A stretch of 64,000 nt of DNA from Amborella trichopoda (Eukaryota; Streptophyta; Magnoliopsida; Amborellales; Amborellaceae), in contig NW_006500351.1 in the NCBI RefSeq assembly GCF_000471905.2, positions 35,536 to 99,535 on the forward strand, written 5' to 3'. Shown here in pieces: positions 44,465 through 56,062 of this stretch. Below the pieces are notes generated by a model that had not been told where the DNA came from, did not search any database, and saw only the letters and a list, made by a program, of their open reading frames with translations. The translations under genes and the position numbers were made by a program. Positions within the stretch are counted from its first letter, which is position 1; each line of letters begins with the position of its first letter.

Positions 44465-45038
44465 NNNNNNNNNNNNNNNNNNNNNNNNNNNNNNNNNNNN
44501 NNNNNNNNNNNNNNNNNNNNNNNNNNNNNNNNNNNNNNNNNNNNNNNNNNNNNNNNNNNNNNNNNNNNNNNNNNNNNNNNNNNNNNNNNNNNNNNNNNNN
44601 NNNNNNNNNNNNNNNNNNNNNNNNNNNNNNNNNNNNNNNNNNNNNNNNNNNNNNNNNNNNNNNNNNNNNNNNNNNNNNNNNNNNNNNNNNNNNNNNNNNN
44701 NNNNNNNNNNNNNNNNNNNNNNNNNNNNNNNNNNNNNNNNNNNNNNNNNNNNNNNNNNNNNNNNNNNNNNNNNNNNNNNNNNNNNNNNNNNNNNNNNNNN
44801 NNNNNNNNNNNNNNNNNNNNNNNNNNNNNNNNNNNNNNNNNNNNNNNNNNNNNNNNNNNNNNNNNNNNNNNNNNNNNNNNNNNNNNNNNNNNNNNNNNNN
44901 NNNNNNNNNNNNNNNNNNNNNNNNNNNNNNNNNNNNNNNNNNNNNNNNNNNNNNNNNNNNNNNNNNNNNNNNNNNNNNNNNNNNNNNNNNNNNNNNNNNN
45001 NNNNNNNNNNNNNNNNNNNNNNNNNNNNNNNNNNNNNN
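44465..45038. other. Assembly gap (574 N)
   Basis: Run of N. It lies in a repeat-dense part of B's 3' region, so an unresolved tandem repeat is the likely cause. Confidence 0.99.
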
Positions 45039-46400
45039 GACCAGTTAACATCTTTCTTCAGTGCTGGGTGAACACGTAGCCCAGTCGTTATCACAAGGTC
45101 GTCACAGGTACCATCCTACAGGGTGAGGACTTAAAATACTAATCCTTCCAAATCACAAGTAGTCCCTTGAGGGTGAGGACTTCGACAAGATCCCTCAAAC
45201 AAACAAAATAGTCCCTTGAGGGTGAGGACTTCGTCAGGATCCCTCAAAACTTTCTATCTCTCTTCCTCACTATTTCTCTATCTCTTTCTCTATCTCTCTC
45301 TCTATTCATCTCACTTTCTCTCCTTATTGCTCTATATCTTTCTCTACCTTGCTATCTCTTTCTTTCCCTTTCTCTCTCTATTCTTCTACCTCTACCTCTC
45401 TATTTCTCTTTCTCTATCCCCCATCTCTCTTGCCCTTCTTTTTTTCTCTTGATAAGTATGGTAGTAGCAGTGTCGTGCATGCCTATCTTTCTTTCTCTTC
45501 TTCTCTTCCCGTGACATGCACAATAGTGGCAGCGCTGTGTGTGCTCATCTCTCTTTCTCTTCTTCTCTCTCCTGACATGCACGACAGTGGCAACGCTGTG
45601 CGTGTCCCTATTCCTCTCTTTTCATTTTTCCTTCTCTCTCTTGATATAAGTAGCAGTGGCAGCACTGTGTGTGTCCCTCTTCCTCTCTCTCTTTCTTTCT
45701 CCTTCTCTCTCCTAACATGCACAACAGTGGTAGTGTTGTCTGTGTCCGTCTTCCTCTCTCTCTTTCTTTCTCCTTCCCTCTCCTATCATGCACGGCAGTG
45801 GCAGTGCTATACGTGTCCCTATTCCTCTATCTTTCTTTCTCCTTCTATCTCCTGACATGCACGATAGTGGCAGTGCCATACGTGTTACTCTTCCTCTCTT
45901 TCTTTCTTTCTCCTCCTCTCTCCTGACACGCACAACAGTGGCAGTGCCATGCATGTCCCTCTTCCTCTCTTTCTTTCTTTTCCCTTCTCTCTCCAAACAT
46001 GCACGGCAGTGGCAACACCCTTCATGCCTCTCTTTTTCTCTCCCCTTTTCTATCTCTTCTTCTCTCTATTTATCTCGCTCTCTCTTCCTCTATTCTTCTC
46101 TCTTTCTTCTTCATCTCTTTCTCCCTTCTTCGATACTGGGTGAACACGAACCACAGTCATCATCTTTCTTTGGTGCTGGGTGAGCACGTATCCCAGTCAT
46201 CATCCTTCTTCGGTGTTGGGTGAACATGTAGCCTAGTCATCATCCATCTTCGATGCTGGGTGAACATGTAGCCCAGTCATCCTCATAAGGTCGTCATAGA
46301 TACCGTCTGACAGGGTAAGGACTTCAAAAACTAATCCCTCCCAATCACAAACATTCCCTTGAGGGCTTCGATAGGATCCCTCAAAAGTGTCTTCTCCCCC
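45039..46400. repeat. Repeat block of B's 3' region
   Basis: Outer direct repeats: about 45050-45170 and 46230-46350 share gtgctgggtgaacacgtagc, aaggtcgtcacag and agggtgaggactt. Inside are a tandem cccttgagggtgaggacttcg repeat (45160-45250), a CT-rich tract (45250-45440), a minisatellite of about eight units of 60-70 bases (45440-46020; core catgcacgacagtggcagtgc), more CT-rich sequence (46020-46130) and four copies of a roughly 43-base unit with gctgggtgaacatgtagccc (46131-46280). The minisatellite core is related to the LTR hairpin at 38764-38802. Confidence 0.8.
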
Positions 46401-46579
46401 AAAGTCTCCAAAAATGGATCTGCAGCAAATGCATCCAAACGTCTATGAATCCTAGTTACAACATTACGTGGATATCTTCTCAGCACTCACGTGGTCCTAT
46501 GGCTAGGAAGAAAAAAGTAATAAAGCTGAAGGAAATTTTTAGAATTTTGTCCTTCTTGCTTCTCTCGAAGGACAACAAT

Positions 46580-46592
46580 GGATGGGACAAAC
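46580..46592 (+). other. Probable polypurine tract of element B
   Basis: GGATGGGACAAAC directly precedes the 3' LTR start TGTTTGAAG at 46593. Purine-rich words sit at the equivalent place in A. It would prime plus-strand DNA synthesis. Confidence 0.5.
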
Positions 46593-47700
46593 TGTTTGAA
46601 GACATTTTCAGCACCTTGGGTCCCCGATGCGGAATAAAAGAGAAGCCGATCAATAAAGGCCTGATATACAAAAAAAAAGTTCACATTCTCATAATTTCCC
46701 TAGGGTGGGTTAGAATCTTCCCAAGGATTCCAAAAGGACCCCTGCTAAGTTTCATCGCAATTTAACATGTCTAAGGTAGCACAGACAAAGAAACAATTTC
46801 AAAAGAAATAACGTCTCACACTCTGAAACTGACCCTATAACTAGAACCCTATTTTTAGAGTGTCAAATAGCTATGGGACCACCGCTATTGGTTTTGGCAC
46901 GGTTGAAAGCCCCTGAGGGAGTTTTAGCTTAAATGGACGCTCCAAAACAAAGTAATGGGTGAAACATTGAAAACGGGTAAGCCGTACCCTATTCCCATGC
47001 AGCCTCCCAACACCAATCTTTATTAAAGGAGACCGGTTTGTATAGTCACAAGCAGTAACTTTAAAAACTCATATCTCACTCGTTTTAAGTCAAATTGACC
47101 CAAACATTTTGGAACGTGTTCATCTCGTTAAGACGAGTGTTTTGATATGTGGCACGTCCCGTGATGATGTCCAAGCAGAAAGAAAAGCTAGAGAGAAGTT
47201 GACGATTCGAGACCAAATGTTACAAAAAATCAGCAATAGTGTGTCTCACTCAGGCAGCCATATCATGGTACTCGCACACGCGATCGACGCGAAACTAGTT
47301 GCATTGACTACGTAAGGTCTGAGGCTATGTCTGGTCCGAACTCCAAACGTGATGAATAGTTAGATTTCACGTACGATGACATTAAAGTTGCTACAGAATT
47401 TTGGCTGCCAGAATTCAAGTTTTGACAAAAAACCCAAGATTGTAAAATCTTTGTTTGGGCACGAAATCAATCTGCGTTTGTTGCAATGAGATCATGACGA
47501 CATGCTTAGTTTGATTCAGCAAAGAACTCATGAAAATACATCAAAAAAAAGGTACAATATCGATCCAAACTTTACAAGTTTCTTACCAATTTCAAGTCAC
47601 ATGATCATGACTTAAAATCATGATCCGTGGTTCGAAGTTGTTACCAAATCGATCATCAGGTCAAGCCCAACGAGAAAGTAATCATCTTTTGGCCATGCAG
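46593..47700 (+). mobile_element. 3' LTR of element B (truncated)
   Basis: Starts TGTTTGAAGACATTTTCAGC and is collinear with the 5' LTR from 14258 to about 15311 (both contain the words gatcaataaa, caaaaggacc-like and cccaacgagaaagtaatcat). It stops at ccatgcag (47700), where the 5' LTR continues with ttgtcagagctacc but this copy switches to element C. Confidence 0.85.
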
Positions 47701-47715
47701 GGGCTGGGGCACCCC

Positions 47716-50050
47716 CTGTGGAGAAAATAAAGGAAGGGGAAAGAGAAGAGAAGTTAGAACGTTCTGAGCATCTTTCTACATCGTCGTCGGTATTCGACGT
47801 TTGTCGGGGGTATTTAAGGTCTTGCCCTGGCTTTGACCATTGTAGGGTGCTTTTAACGTCATCACTCATTTTGGTTGACTCTTCAGATATTGATGACTTA
47901 AGGATGTCTGTCTGATAAGACGAACGGATAAGGTGAGCTGTGCTTGGGATGAATTCTCTTAAAGTCAGCAGCAGGGGAAGCGGCCTGAGGAATTATTCAT
48001 CGATTCGTAGCTGAGGAGGATGATTCCTTTGACGGGCTGACCAAGGTGCTCGCCATCTGCTTCAGGATCCCTGAGGAGGTGTTTGGACCGCCCTATCAGG
48101 CTGGTGAGTAGCCCTAGCTTGATAGCCTGCCTCACGTTTTAGGGATTTGAGCCTACTTCTCCCATTCTAAACTTCCCAGGGCTGAGAGGTCGAGGGCTCT
48201 GAAAGGTTTAGTGCATGTTCATGCGGGGCTTATAGCGTGGTTTTCTCTCGAACGGGAGAGAAGGCTTGGACATGTTCTGGTAGAACTGCATAGATGATAT
48301 GGCGTTGCTGGTCTCTCTCCACAATTATAGCCTCGAAACCAGGGCAATCTTTGCGTTCGTGCCCCCAAACTTGGTGGTACGGGCACCAGAATTTTTTAGT
48401 GCCCTGAGCGAGGCATTTCGGCTGCCTGGCGAGCTTGGCAGCGACAAGACCTTGGTGAAGCATTGCCTCGAAGAGGGCTTGTAGAGGGTCTTGCTAGATA
48501 TTTCTGGGCTTGAGTCGGGAGGCCTTCTTGCACTGGCGAAAGTGAGACTTGAGGGTGTCTTGCTGGGTCGCCTTGAACTTCCAGTCACTGCTGCATCTTT
48601 TCTTCCAAAAGTTTATGGAAGCCAGTGCACTCACTGATGTCATGGCCTTGTATCTAGTGGTATGTGCTCTAGAGGTGTCGATCCTTCGAGGCAGGAACTT
48701 ATGCTACCTTGTTGGCTTTGGGGTGGCAATTCCTTCTTTGAGCATTATGGAGAAAAATGCACGAAGGATAGTGGGTGCCCCGTCGTCTTCCTGGATCGTG
48801 ACTATGTGAGATGCTTCAGCTTCCCTGAATGCCTTTTTCAACTCTTCGAGCTTTATTTGACCCTTGTTGATAAGGACTTTGATAGTGTCGTTGAGCTTAT
48901 AATAGTTGTGAGTGGGGTGGGCTATTCTCATGTGATAGGCACAGTACCTCAAAATTGTCTCCTACCCCTGTGGCTCTACAGTGGTGACCTCTGGCAGCTG
49001 GATCATGTTCTGTTCTAACAGTAGTTGGAGCAGTGGAGGGGTCCACTCCTTGTCAAAGGGGTAAACCTTATTCTGGTGATGGGTTCAGTAGTCATTCTGC
49101 TTACTGTTTTTAAGAGGCGGGACTGCATTGTAGGATTGCTGCTTGCTCTTGAGGAGAGGTCGAGAGTCTGAGGAGCCACGCCTTTGGTGTCAGTCACGGT
49201 GATGGCCACGCTGATCACTGCCTTTCGATTATCCGGACTGCTGAAGCGAGAGTTTGAGCCAGAGGATTGCTGACGAGGGCTACCATGGTGCATGAACAAT
49301 CCCTAGATACGAACTTCCTTAGAGATGAGCTCTAACGTGGAGGGTCGATTGGATGCCTTGACATGCAGGGTGATCTAGGGAAGCATGTTCCATATGCGGG
49401 TCTGGACTGCTTCCTTCTCGGTCATGGGAGTGACATGAAAGGTCACCTACTCTCTCCATCGGGTAATGAATTTGTCAAGCGGCTCACTAGAGTCTTGCAT
49501 CAGAGTGAGGAGTTTGATGGTTTCTACGGTCCTTTGGACTTCGTAGAAGCATTGGTAGAACAACTACTCTATTTCTTTCCACATGTGCACCGAGTTTGGT
49601 GGCAACCAAGCATACCACTGAAAGGCTGACCCTTCGATAGTCTCGTCGAACTGCCGAAGGAGAATTCGTCCATCAGTTGCCGTCCTAGAAGGCTTCTTGG
49701 AAGTGGTCAGTACGCTGGGGAGGGGACGTAGTACATTGAATAGGGGGAGTTTCCCTTTTTGGTAGTTCGGGGGAAACGACACCTGGTCAATGTATTAAGG
49801 ATATTTCTTCTGGTCTCCTGCATGCCTGGGACCTTGTTCTTGAGGCTATGGGCCACCATAGCATCTATGTCGGTTTGGAAGACCCCACGAGAAGGAGATT
49901 TGTCTTGAGAGACTGGTGGGGGACTGTGTCCTCACCAGTTAGTGAATCGCTACATATTTTTTAGGATGGCTTGCATCATTTCCTCAAACTTGTTCATCTG
50001 TTCCTCCTGAGCGTCATTCGAATCAATGAACACCATGACACTGGCCATTT
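47716..50050 (-). pseudogene. gag of element C
   Basis: Capsid core at 49782-49564 (SFPPNYQKGKLPLFN ... FQWYAWLPPNSVHMWKEIE). Block MTTEPITRIRF-type shadows apart, the nucleocapsid part has CAYHMRIAHPTHNYYKL (about 48945, last Cys to Tyr) and CPYHQVWGHERKDC (about 48355), two C-x2-H-x4-H-x4-C knuckles, the second one intact. It ends with DDVKSTLQWSKPGQ (47869 downwards), a pyrimidine tract, and the acceptor CCACAG at 47721-47716. Frameshifts occur between the parts. Confidence 0.75.
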
Positions 50051-51594
50051 CCTCTGGGAGGTCAGAGTCAGGTAATGCAGCGGACTGCCGAGGCTGGCGA
50101 GTCGTTTATGGCAAGTCAGTTTGGAGGGGCTCAGCTTGCCCCTACTGGACTTGGGCTTTGTATGCCAATCTTGTGAGGACCGATTCTTGACGGTCTTGGG
50201 ACCATCACATTTGGGTAGTGACAACCGAACAGTACTCCTAGACTTGCTCAAGTTCTGGAGTTTGAAGAGGGAAAAATGGATTACGAGGCAGGAGGTCGTC
50301 AAGGGTGGTGACCTCGACTGCCTTGGAGGCTTCCCAGGATAGGATATGTAGGCCTCTTTTCTACTTAATCGTGAGGCGGCTGTGGAGTTCATTCCATAAT
50401 CGAGCCTGGGACCTAGACTGCCCCGTTTTCTTCGAACAGGTGAGGGCCATGTCTATGAGGTGGAGCAGGGAGTGGGTCCCAAGGATGGAGGGCAGCTTAG
50501 GTTCTTGTCTTGGAGGCTGGAGTCCTGTGTCTGACATCAAGCCATTGCCCTGAATTCCTTTGTGAGGCCCGGGTGTTTGGCTGACCCGGCGCTGGCTCAA
50601 GATGGTACTCTTAGGGAAGACCGTTGAGTATTAGGAATCAAGGTGCTTACCTGGCTTCGGGAGAGCAGCAAAGGAAAGAGGGGCCCGCTGGTGACTCCAC
50701 CTGAGTCTGGATCCGAGAGGGACCTACAAAGATGGTGCGTGTGCACCTTTAGGGTTAGCCGTCGGGGTGACTTGGGGGTCAGCCCAGGCTCGGTCAATGG
50801 GTTCGACCTGAGAAGGGCTAGACCCACAAGCTTGTGTTTGTGAGGGACGAGGCGGGAGCTCATCTCTCATAAGGTGGAGCTGTGTGTGTTGGGAGGGAAG
50901 ACAGAGCTGTCGACCCGCCTGTGCTCAAGGTGGCATATATGTAGCGCTGCCCCAAGCTGTGGTAAGCGAATGCCTGACGCATGTAGGGTTCGGCCCGAGA
51001 AGGCTAGCCCTGGATGCGAGCTCAAGGCAACGTGAGGGTTGCCCCGAGGTGTGGCTCGAGTGGATAGACCACGAGCCTTTGACTGTGTATGAGGCGTGAA
51101 GACCTCATGACCCTCTAGTTATTGAGGCTCGGAGTGGTAAAGGAGCACAGGGGGTTGCCTTGCTGTGAACCTCAAGAGCAACAGTAGTTTTCTTGCCTTT
51201 CGCAGGGATGGACGGGGCAGCCTTCCGTACCGCAGCAGTATGACTAGCAGGAGATTTGCCAGTAGCAGGGTGTACGGCATTAGACGTGTTACCCATGCGA
51301 GGGGCCTTGGTGGAGAGTCCACCAGGGTGAGAAAGCGGGGAGGCAGGGACCTTTAAGTCTCCTCTCGCACCGATCCAGGTGGGAACCTGAGAGTCAGACG
51401 GTTAGTTCTGACTCAGAAGGGGAGTAGGGAAGGAGGCTTGAGAGGCACGCTTCCTTGAGACAGCCATGAGTGCAGGGATAAGGAAGTCCCCCACCTAGAT
51501 GAATAGGTTGAACAACCCAGGTGCCATAGAAATAGGTGTAGAAAGTAACGAAGGAAACTGGTTAAACAAGATCGAACCGACTAAGGGGTAGTAA
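50051..51594 (-). other. 5' leader of element C
   Basis: Homologous to the leaders of A and B across its length. No supported ORF. It contains gtgacttgggggtcagcc near 50767, a word shared with all the leaders here. Confidence 0.6.
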
Positions 51595-51613
51595 GTCCCC
51601 AGTGGAGTCGCCA
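51595..51613 (-). other. Primer-binding site of element C
   Basis: Minus strand TGGCGACTCCACTGGGGAC, three bases from the LTR end. Confidence 0.85.
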
Positions 51614-51616
51614 AAC

Positions 51617-54228
51617 TGGTTAGGTGCCTTGATCTCACCCTCCAGATCTAGGTGATCTGGTGGCACGTGTCTCGGGTTTCTGGTGAACCCGAGGGATCGC
51701 TCTCTCGGAACCTTTCTCGAGGTCAAGGGCAGGTATACCTACCAATGAGAGAGGAATTTTCGGTGGGTTCAGGACCTACTCGAGCTGGCTCACATGGGCG
51801 CCCTCTTAGATCATGAAGAAAGCCCCCCAGTTGCTTGAGCTGGTTCGAAATCGCCTCCCTTAACCAGTAACCCTCTTGTTGTTCTGCACAACATTTCGAT
51901 GGTTAATTTTTAAGACAAGTGGGTCGAAGGGACCCACCATTGTCTTAGGGCAATACACATTCATATGAGAAGGCGATGAAGTGCAAGGTTCGGTGAAAAA
52001 TAAAAAAGGGAAGAGAGATTGATGAAGGGGTGAGACTAGTATGACTGCTAGAAGTCACCGACTCGGACTAATAGCAAGATGAGCATGGCTCACAAGACCA
52101 GCACAGCGGCAATACTACTCGAAACTGAGGTCGGTGCGATGGTGGTAAGCTAAGTCTACCCTCAATCAAGTGAGAAGAGAAAGGGCTAAAGAGAAGAGGG
52201 CGAGACAGTAAGAGAACAGAAGTCCAGATGCCAATAGGCATCACCATTAGCAACACACGGAGACGACACATCCGTTGCGGATGGCGCTAACTCCTGACAA
52301 GGCACATGTTGATCGTTTTTCCTAGGTCGCACAGCGACAGGCGTGGGATGCAGGGAGAATGGCGATGGGCACCAGACGTGAGGAGGAAGCTCACGAAAGG
52401 TGATGGGTGTTGCTAAAGCCTCTAAGGGGTGGCGATAGGTATCGTCGTCCATACTTGGCGCACAACAAAGGAAGACCCTTGCAGGTGGCAACAAACTTCG
52501 CCGTCTGGGTTCTTCATCGAGACGTCATAGCTACATCTGTGGGCGACGATGGGCAGCGTTGTCTACAGACTTCATTGAAAGAAAGAGACAAACGAATAAA
52601 AGGGGAGGGGAACTCGTGCATGACACTGCCATCACCATGCACGACCTGTGAAACCAAGGGAGAGGCATGCACCGCACTGTCACTGTCGTGCACAACCTCT
52701 GTGAGGAACTCAAACAAATAAGAAGGAGAAGAGAGGGGAGAAGAGAGAGAGAAGAAGAAAGGAAAAAGAAGATATAGAAGGTTTACCTCAACCCTAGGGG
52801 TACCAATCAAAACTTTCTCTCACTTCACTCTCTCTCTCAAGCGTGACACAACAATGGTAAGAAAGAGAAACATGCATTTAGTGAAAACTCTCTCTTGTGT
52901 GTGTCTGTCTCTCTTTTTCTGTGTACAACGATGGTACGTATATATAGAAGTGTGCCCCAAACATGGGTGGATGATCAAAAGTAACCCTAATTGCTAGAAA
53001 TTAAGATTAAATTGAATTAAAAGAAATTAGAAAATAGGGTGAAAAACGACATATTTGCCCCTTCCTAACAAGTTGTCGAATTTCAGAACAGTCCCTATGT
53101 TGTCCTAGAACTTGCGTGATCTTGTATGGCTGATCCGAGGATGTTCTGATGTCCGGTTGATTGTAAGATGATTGTTTTCTTCTAGGGCTTAGCATGGCGA
53201 TCGAGTTGATACCAACTTCGAACCATGGATCATGTTTTTGGTGCACGATCATGTGACTTGAAATTGAATAGATCTTGAAACTTTGGATCGATAGTGTGCT
53301 CGTTCCTTGATGCTTTTTTGTGTTTTCTTCACTGAATCACACTGAGCATGCCGTTACGATCATGAGGCATCAAACATAGCTCGATTTTGTGCCCAAACGA
53401 AGATTTTACAAGTTTGGAATTTTGGCCTGAATCAAGGATTCCAACGATGGAATTTGCAGTCTGTTCTTCGCGTTCGTGTACAAAATCCGACCGTTCATCA
53501 TGTATGGCGTTCAGGTCAGAGATGGCCAGAGACCTTACGCCCACGATGGAATTGGTCTCGCATCGATCGGGCTCACGAATGATATGATTTGGGTGCTCAG
53601 GTGAGGCACGATGTTGTTGAAGTTTCTGCACTTTCTTTACAAATCAGCAACTGCTCTCTAACTTTTTTTCGCACTCGGGTATCGTCATGGGGCGTGTCAC
53701 ATATCATAACGCTCATCTTGACTCGACAAACATGCTCACCAAATTTTGGTATGATCCGAATTGGGATGAGTGAGATATGAGCGTCAAAATTCACTGCTAG
53801 TGACTATCCCTTCAATGGTGTGGTGTTGCAGGATGGCCACACGGGAATAGCGTGCGGCTTCTTTTGTTTCACTCTTTCGCGTATAATTTCTCCCTAAGAC
53901 GTCCGTTTCAGCTTAAACTTGACCCCTAAGGTTTTCAACCATGCTGGATCCAATGGCGATGGTCCCACAATAATTTGGGATGCTGAAAATGTAGCTCTAG
54001 TTATAGGGGTCCATTTTAGGGTGCTAGAGGCCGATTTTGGCGGAACTATTTCTCAGTCTGCACTGCCTTTGACATGTCGAAATGTGAAAAAACTTGGCAG
54101 TGGACTTTTGAGAGACCTCATGAAAATCTTGGCCAATTCTAGGGTTGTTCTGAGACTGTCAGAATTTCCACTACTTGCTGGGCCTTTTTGAGCGGGGGCC
54201 CCATGTTGATGAAAAATACCTTCCAACA
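51617..54228 (-). mobile_element. 5' LTR of element C
   Basis: 2.61 kb; minus-strand start at 54228 (TGTTGGAAGGTATTTTTC), end tggttaggtgccttg at 51617. TATA at 52946-52939. Same subfamily as A: the hairpin, the CGATAGGCATCG dyads and the tggcgacgatggg words are conserved. Confidence 0.88.
52939..52946 (-). promoter_or_regulatory. LTR core promoter TATA box (C)
   Basis: TATATATA on the minus strand after TTTGGGGCACACTTC. Confidence 0.6.
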
Positions 54229-54949
54229 CTAGGACTTTGAGATCACTCTCTCGGGAACCTCGTTCGAGAACAAGGACAGGTATTACGAACCGAGGAGAGA
54301 GGAATTTAAGGTGGGTTCGGGACTTACTCGGCCCGGCTCGTGTGGGCGCCCCCTTAGATCATGAAAAAATCCCCCTAGTAATAACACTGGTTCGGAATTG
54401 CCTCCCTTGGCATATATTTTTCTGTTTTCTGTAATCACACACATATTGAAAAGGTTATAAGACAGGTGGGTTAACAGACCTCACCTTTCCTTTTTGATGA
54501 ATACATACAAGTGTAAACATTAAAAAAGAGGAAAAGAATAATGAGGGAAGAAAGATGGGGGAAAGAAGAATTTGACTAGGCCAAGAGATCAACACATTGA
54601 CTAAGCTGGTAAATAATTGACCTGACGTGGCAGTAAAATGGGCTCGATAACTCAGATCGGCTCAACAGAATTACTACTAGACGACAATATTAATACTAAC
54701 TAGGTAGACACGATGGTTAGTCTATCGTTGCAGTAAAGTGGGCACAATAACTATGATTGGCACAACAACAATACGGCTAAACGACAGTGGTTACCAAAGA
54801 AGGCAACTCTCGACCCCTCTTAATCAAATGAAATACTAGAAAATATAGTGATCATAAAGAGAGAATAATAAGTAAAATAAGAGGAGAACAAGAGAATATC
54901 AAGAATGGAGAAAGAGAAGGAAGGAGAAGAAGACGGTGGGAGAAGATGG

Positions 54950-55600
54950 ATAGAAGGGAGAGAGAGGACACAGTCAGTGCTAGGCATGGCCGATTGGGTT
55001 GAAAGAAGAAGAAAGAGAGGACACAATCGGCGGTAAACATCACCGGCAATGTTAGAAAGAGAGGGGGAAAGAAGAAAGCAATCGGTGGTAAGCATCGTCG
55101 ATTGTGTTAGAAAGAGAGGGGGAAAGAAGGACACAATCGGCACAAAGCATCGTAGGTTGTGCGAGAAGAAGAAGATGAAAGAGAAGACACAGTCGGCGCA
55201 AGGCATCGATGGCTGTGCTAGTAGAAGAAGAGGAAAAAGAGGACACAGTCGGCACTAGGCATCGCCAGTTGTACTAGAAGAAGAAGAGGAAAGAGAGGAC
55301 ACAGTCGGTGTTAGGCATCACTAGCTGTGCTAAAACAAGAAGAGGAAAGAGAGGACATAGACGGCACTAGGCATCGCCGGCTGTGCTAGAAGAAGAAGAG
55401 GAAAGAGAAGACACAGTCAGCGCTGGGCATCGCAAGTTGTGCTAGAAAAAGAAGGAAAATAGAACATAGTCAGCGCTAGACAACGCCGGCTGTGTAAGAA
55501 GAAGGGGAGGGAGGACACAATCGACGATAAGCCTCCGCCGACTGGGTTTAGACAAAGAAGTGAGAGAAGACACAAGCAGCGCTAGGCATTGTCGGCTGTG
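54950..55600. repeat. Hairpin minisatellite in the D LTR
   Basis: About 11-12 copies of a unit of 55-60 bases: gaagaagaggaaagagagga followed by cacagtcggcgctaggcatcgccggctgtg. The second part is a dyad with stem CACAGTCGGCG/CGCCGGCTGTG (one G:T pair). The spacer is purine-rich. Confidence 0.88.
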
Positions 55601-55890
55601 TTTAAGTAAAGAAGAGAGAGAAAGAAAGATAGAGATGAGAAGAAGAGAGAGAGAGAGAAAGAGATGACAAAAAGAGAGAGAAAGAGAGATAGAGGTGTGA
55701 AGAAGAGAGAAAGAGAGATAGAGGTGAGAAGAAGAGAGAGAAAGAGATACAGAGATGAGAAGAGAGAGACGATAAAAGAGGGGAGGAGAGAGAAAGAGCG
55801 GAGGAGGGAGAAAGAGGAGAGGAGAGAGAAAGAGATGAGAAGAAGAAAGAGAAAGAGGGGAGGAGAGAAAGATGGGAGGAGAGAGAAAAT
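55600..55890. repeat. GA-rich low-complexity tract
   Basis: agagagaaagagat-type repeats; the minus strand is the CT tract of the LTR. Lys/Arg/Glu-rich frames here (such as 55664-55987) are not genes. Confidence 0.9.
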
Positions 55891-55979
55891 TACCTTATTG
55901 AAGGGTATTGGCCCTTTTCTTCTCCCTCCTCTCTCTCTCTCTCAAAGACGCGCCCATGGGCTTAAGCAAAAATTAAGTC

Positions 55980-55985
55980 TTTATT
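55980..55985 (-). terminator. LTR polyadenylation hexamer (D)
   Basis: AATAAA on the minus strand, about 75 bases after the TATA box at 56062. Confidence 0.5.
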
Positions 55986-56056
55986 GAATCTTTAAGAATG
56001 AACCCAAGGGGATTTTACTATTTGGCTTTACATGTTTATATAGAATTGGGCTAAAA

Positions 56057-56062
56057 CATGGG
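56057..56062 (-). promoter_or_regulatory. LTR core promoter TATA box (D)
   Basis: TATATA on the minus strand following CCCATGTTTTAGCCCAATTC, equivalent to the other LTR promoters. Confidence 0.55.

Larger units (their letters stand above)
14258..47700 (+). mobile_element. Element B: Tat/Ogre-like retrotransposon, interrupted by A
   Basis: Plus-strand element: 5' LTR (14258-about 17700), leader, gag (about 18700-20480), RT (21096-22183), then element A, then RNase H (40333-41267), integrase (41403-42715), a 3' region with AGO-like sequence and a gap, and a 3' LTR truncated at 47700. Removing A and one ATGAC copy joins the RT/RNase H reading frame without a break. About 15 kb remain without A. 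It lacks the end of the 5' LTR with the PBS, has many stops, and has integrase catalytic changes, so it is not autonomous. Confidence 0.85.
47701..54228 (-). mobile_element. Element C: 5' half of a Tat/Ogre-like retrotransposon
   Basis: Minus-strand order: 5' LTR (54228-51617), PBS, leader (51594-50050), gag (50050-47716), then a break at 47701. No pol and no 3' LTR. The right LTR end (TGTTGGAAGG on the minus strand) abuts interior sequence of another LTR (D), so C inserted in D's LTR; a later deletion must have removed the rest of C, the end of D's LTR and the rest of B's 3' LTR. Confidence 0.82.

Noticed and set aside
44410..45094. Two ORFs of about 212 codons across the gap
   Set aside because: Almost wholly unknown residues from the N run; meaningless.
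45216..46223. Overlapping plus- and minus-strand ORFs rich in Ser/Leu/Phe or Arg/Glu
   Set aside because: Frames across a CT-rich minisatellite; every frame is open for compositional reasons.
55664..55987. 107-codon Lys/Arg/Glu-rich ORF
   Set aside because: Reading of the GA repeat in the D LTR.
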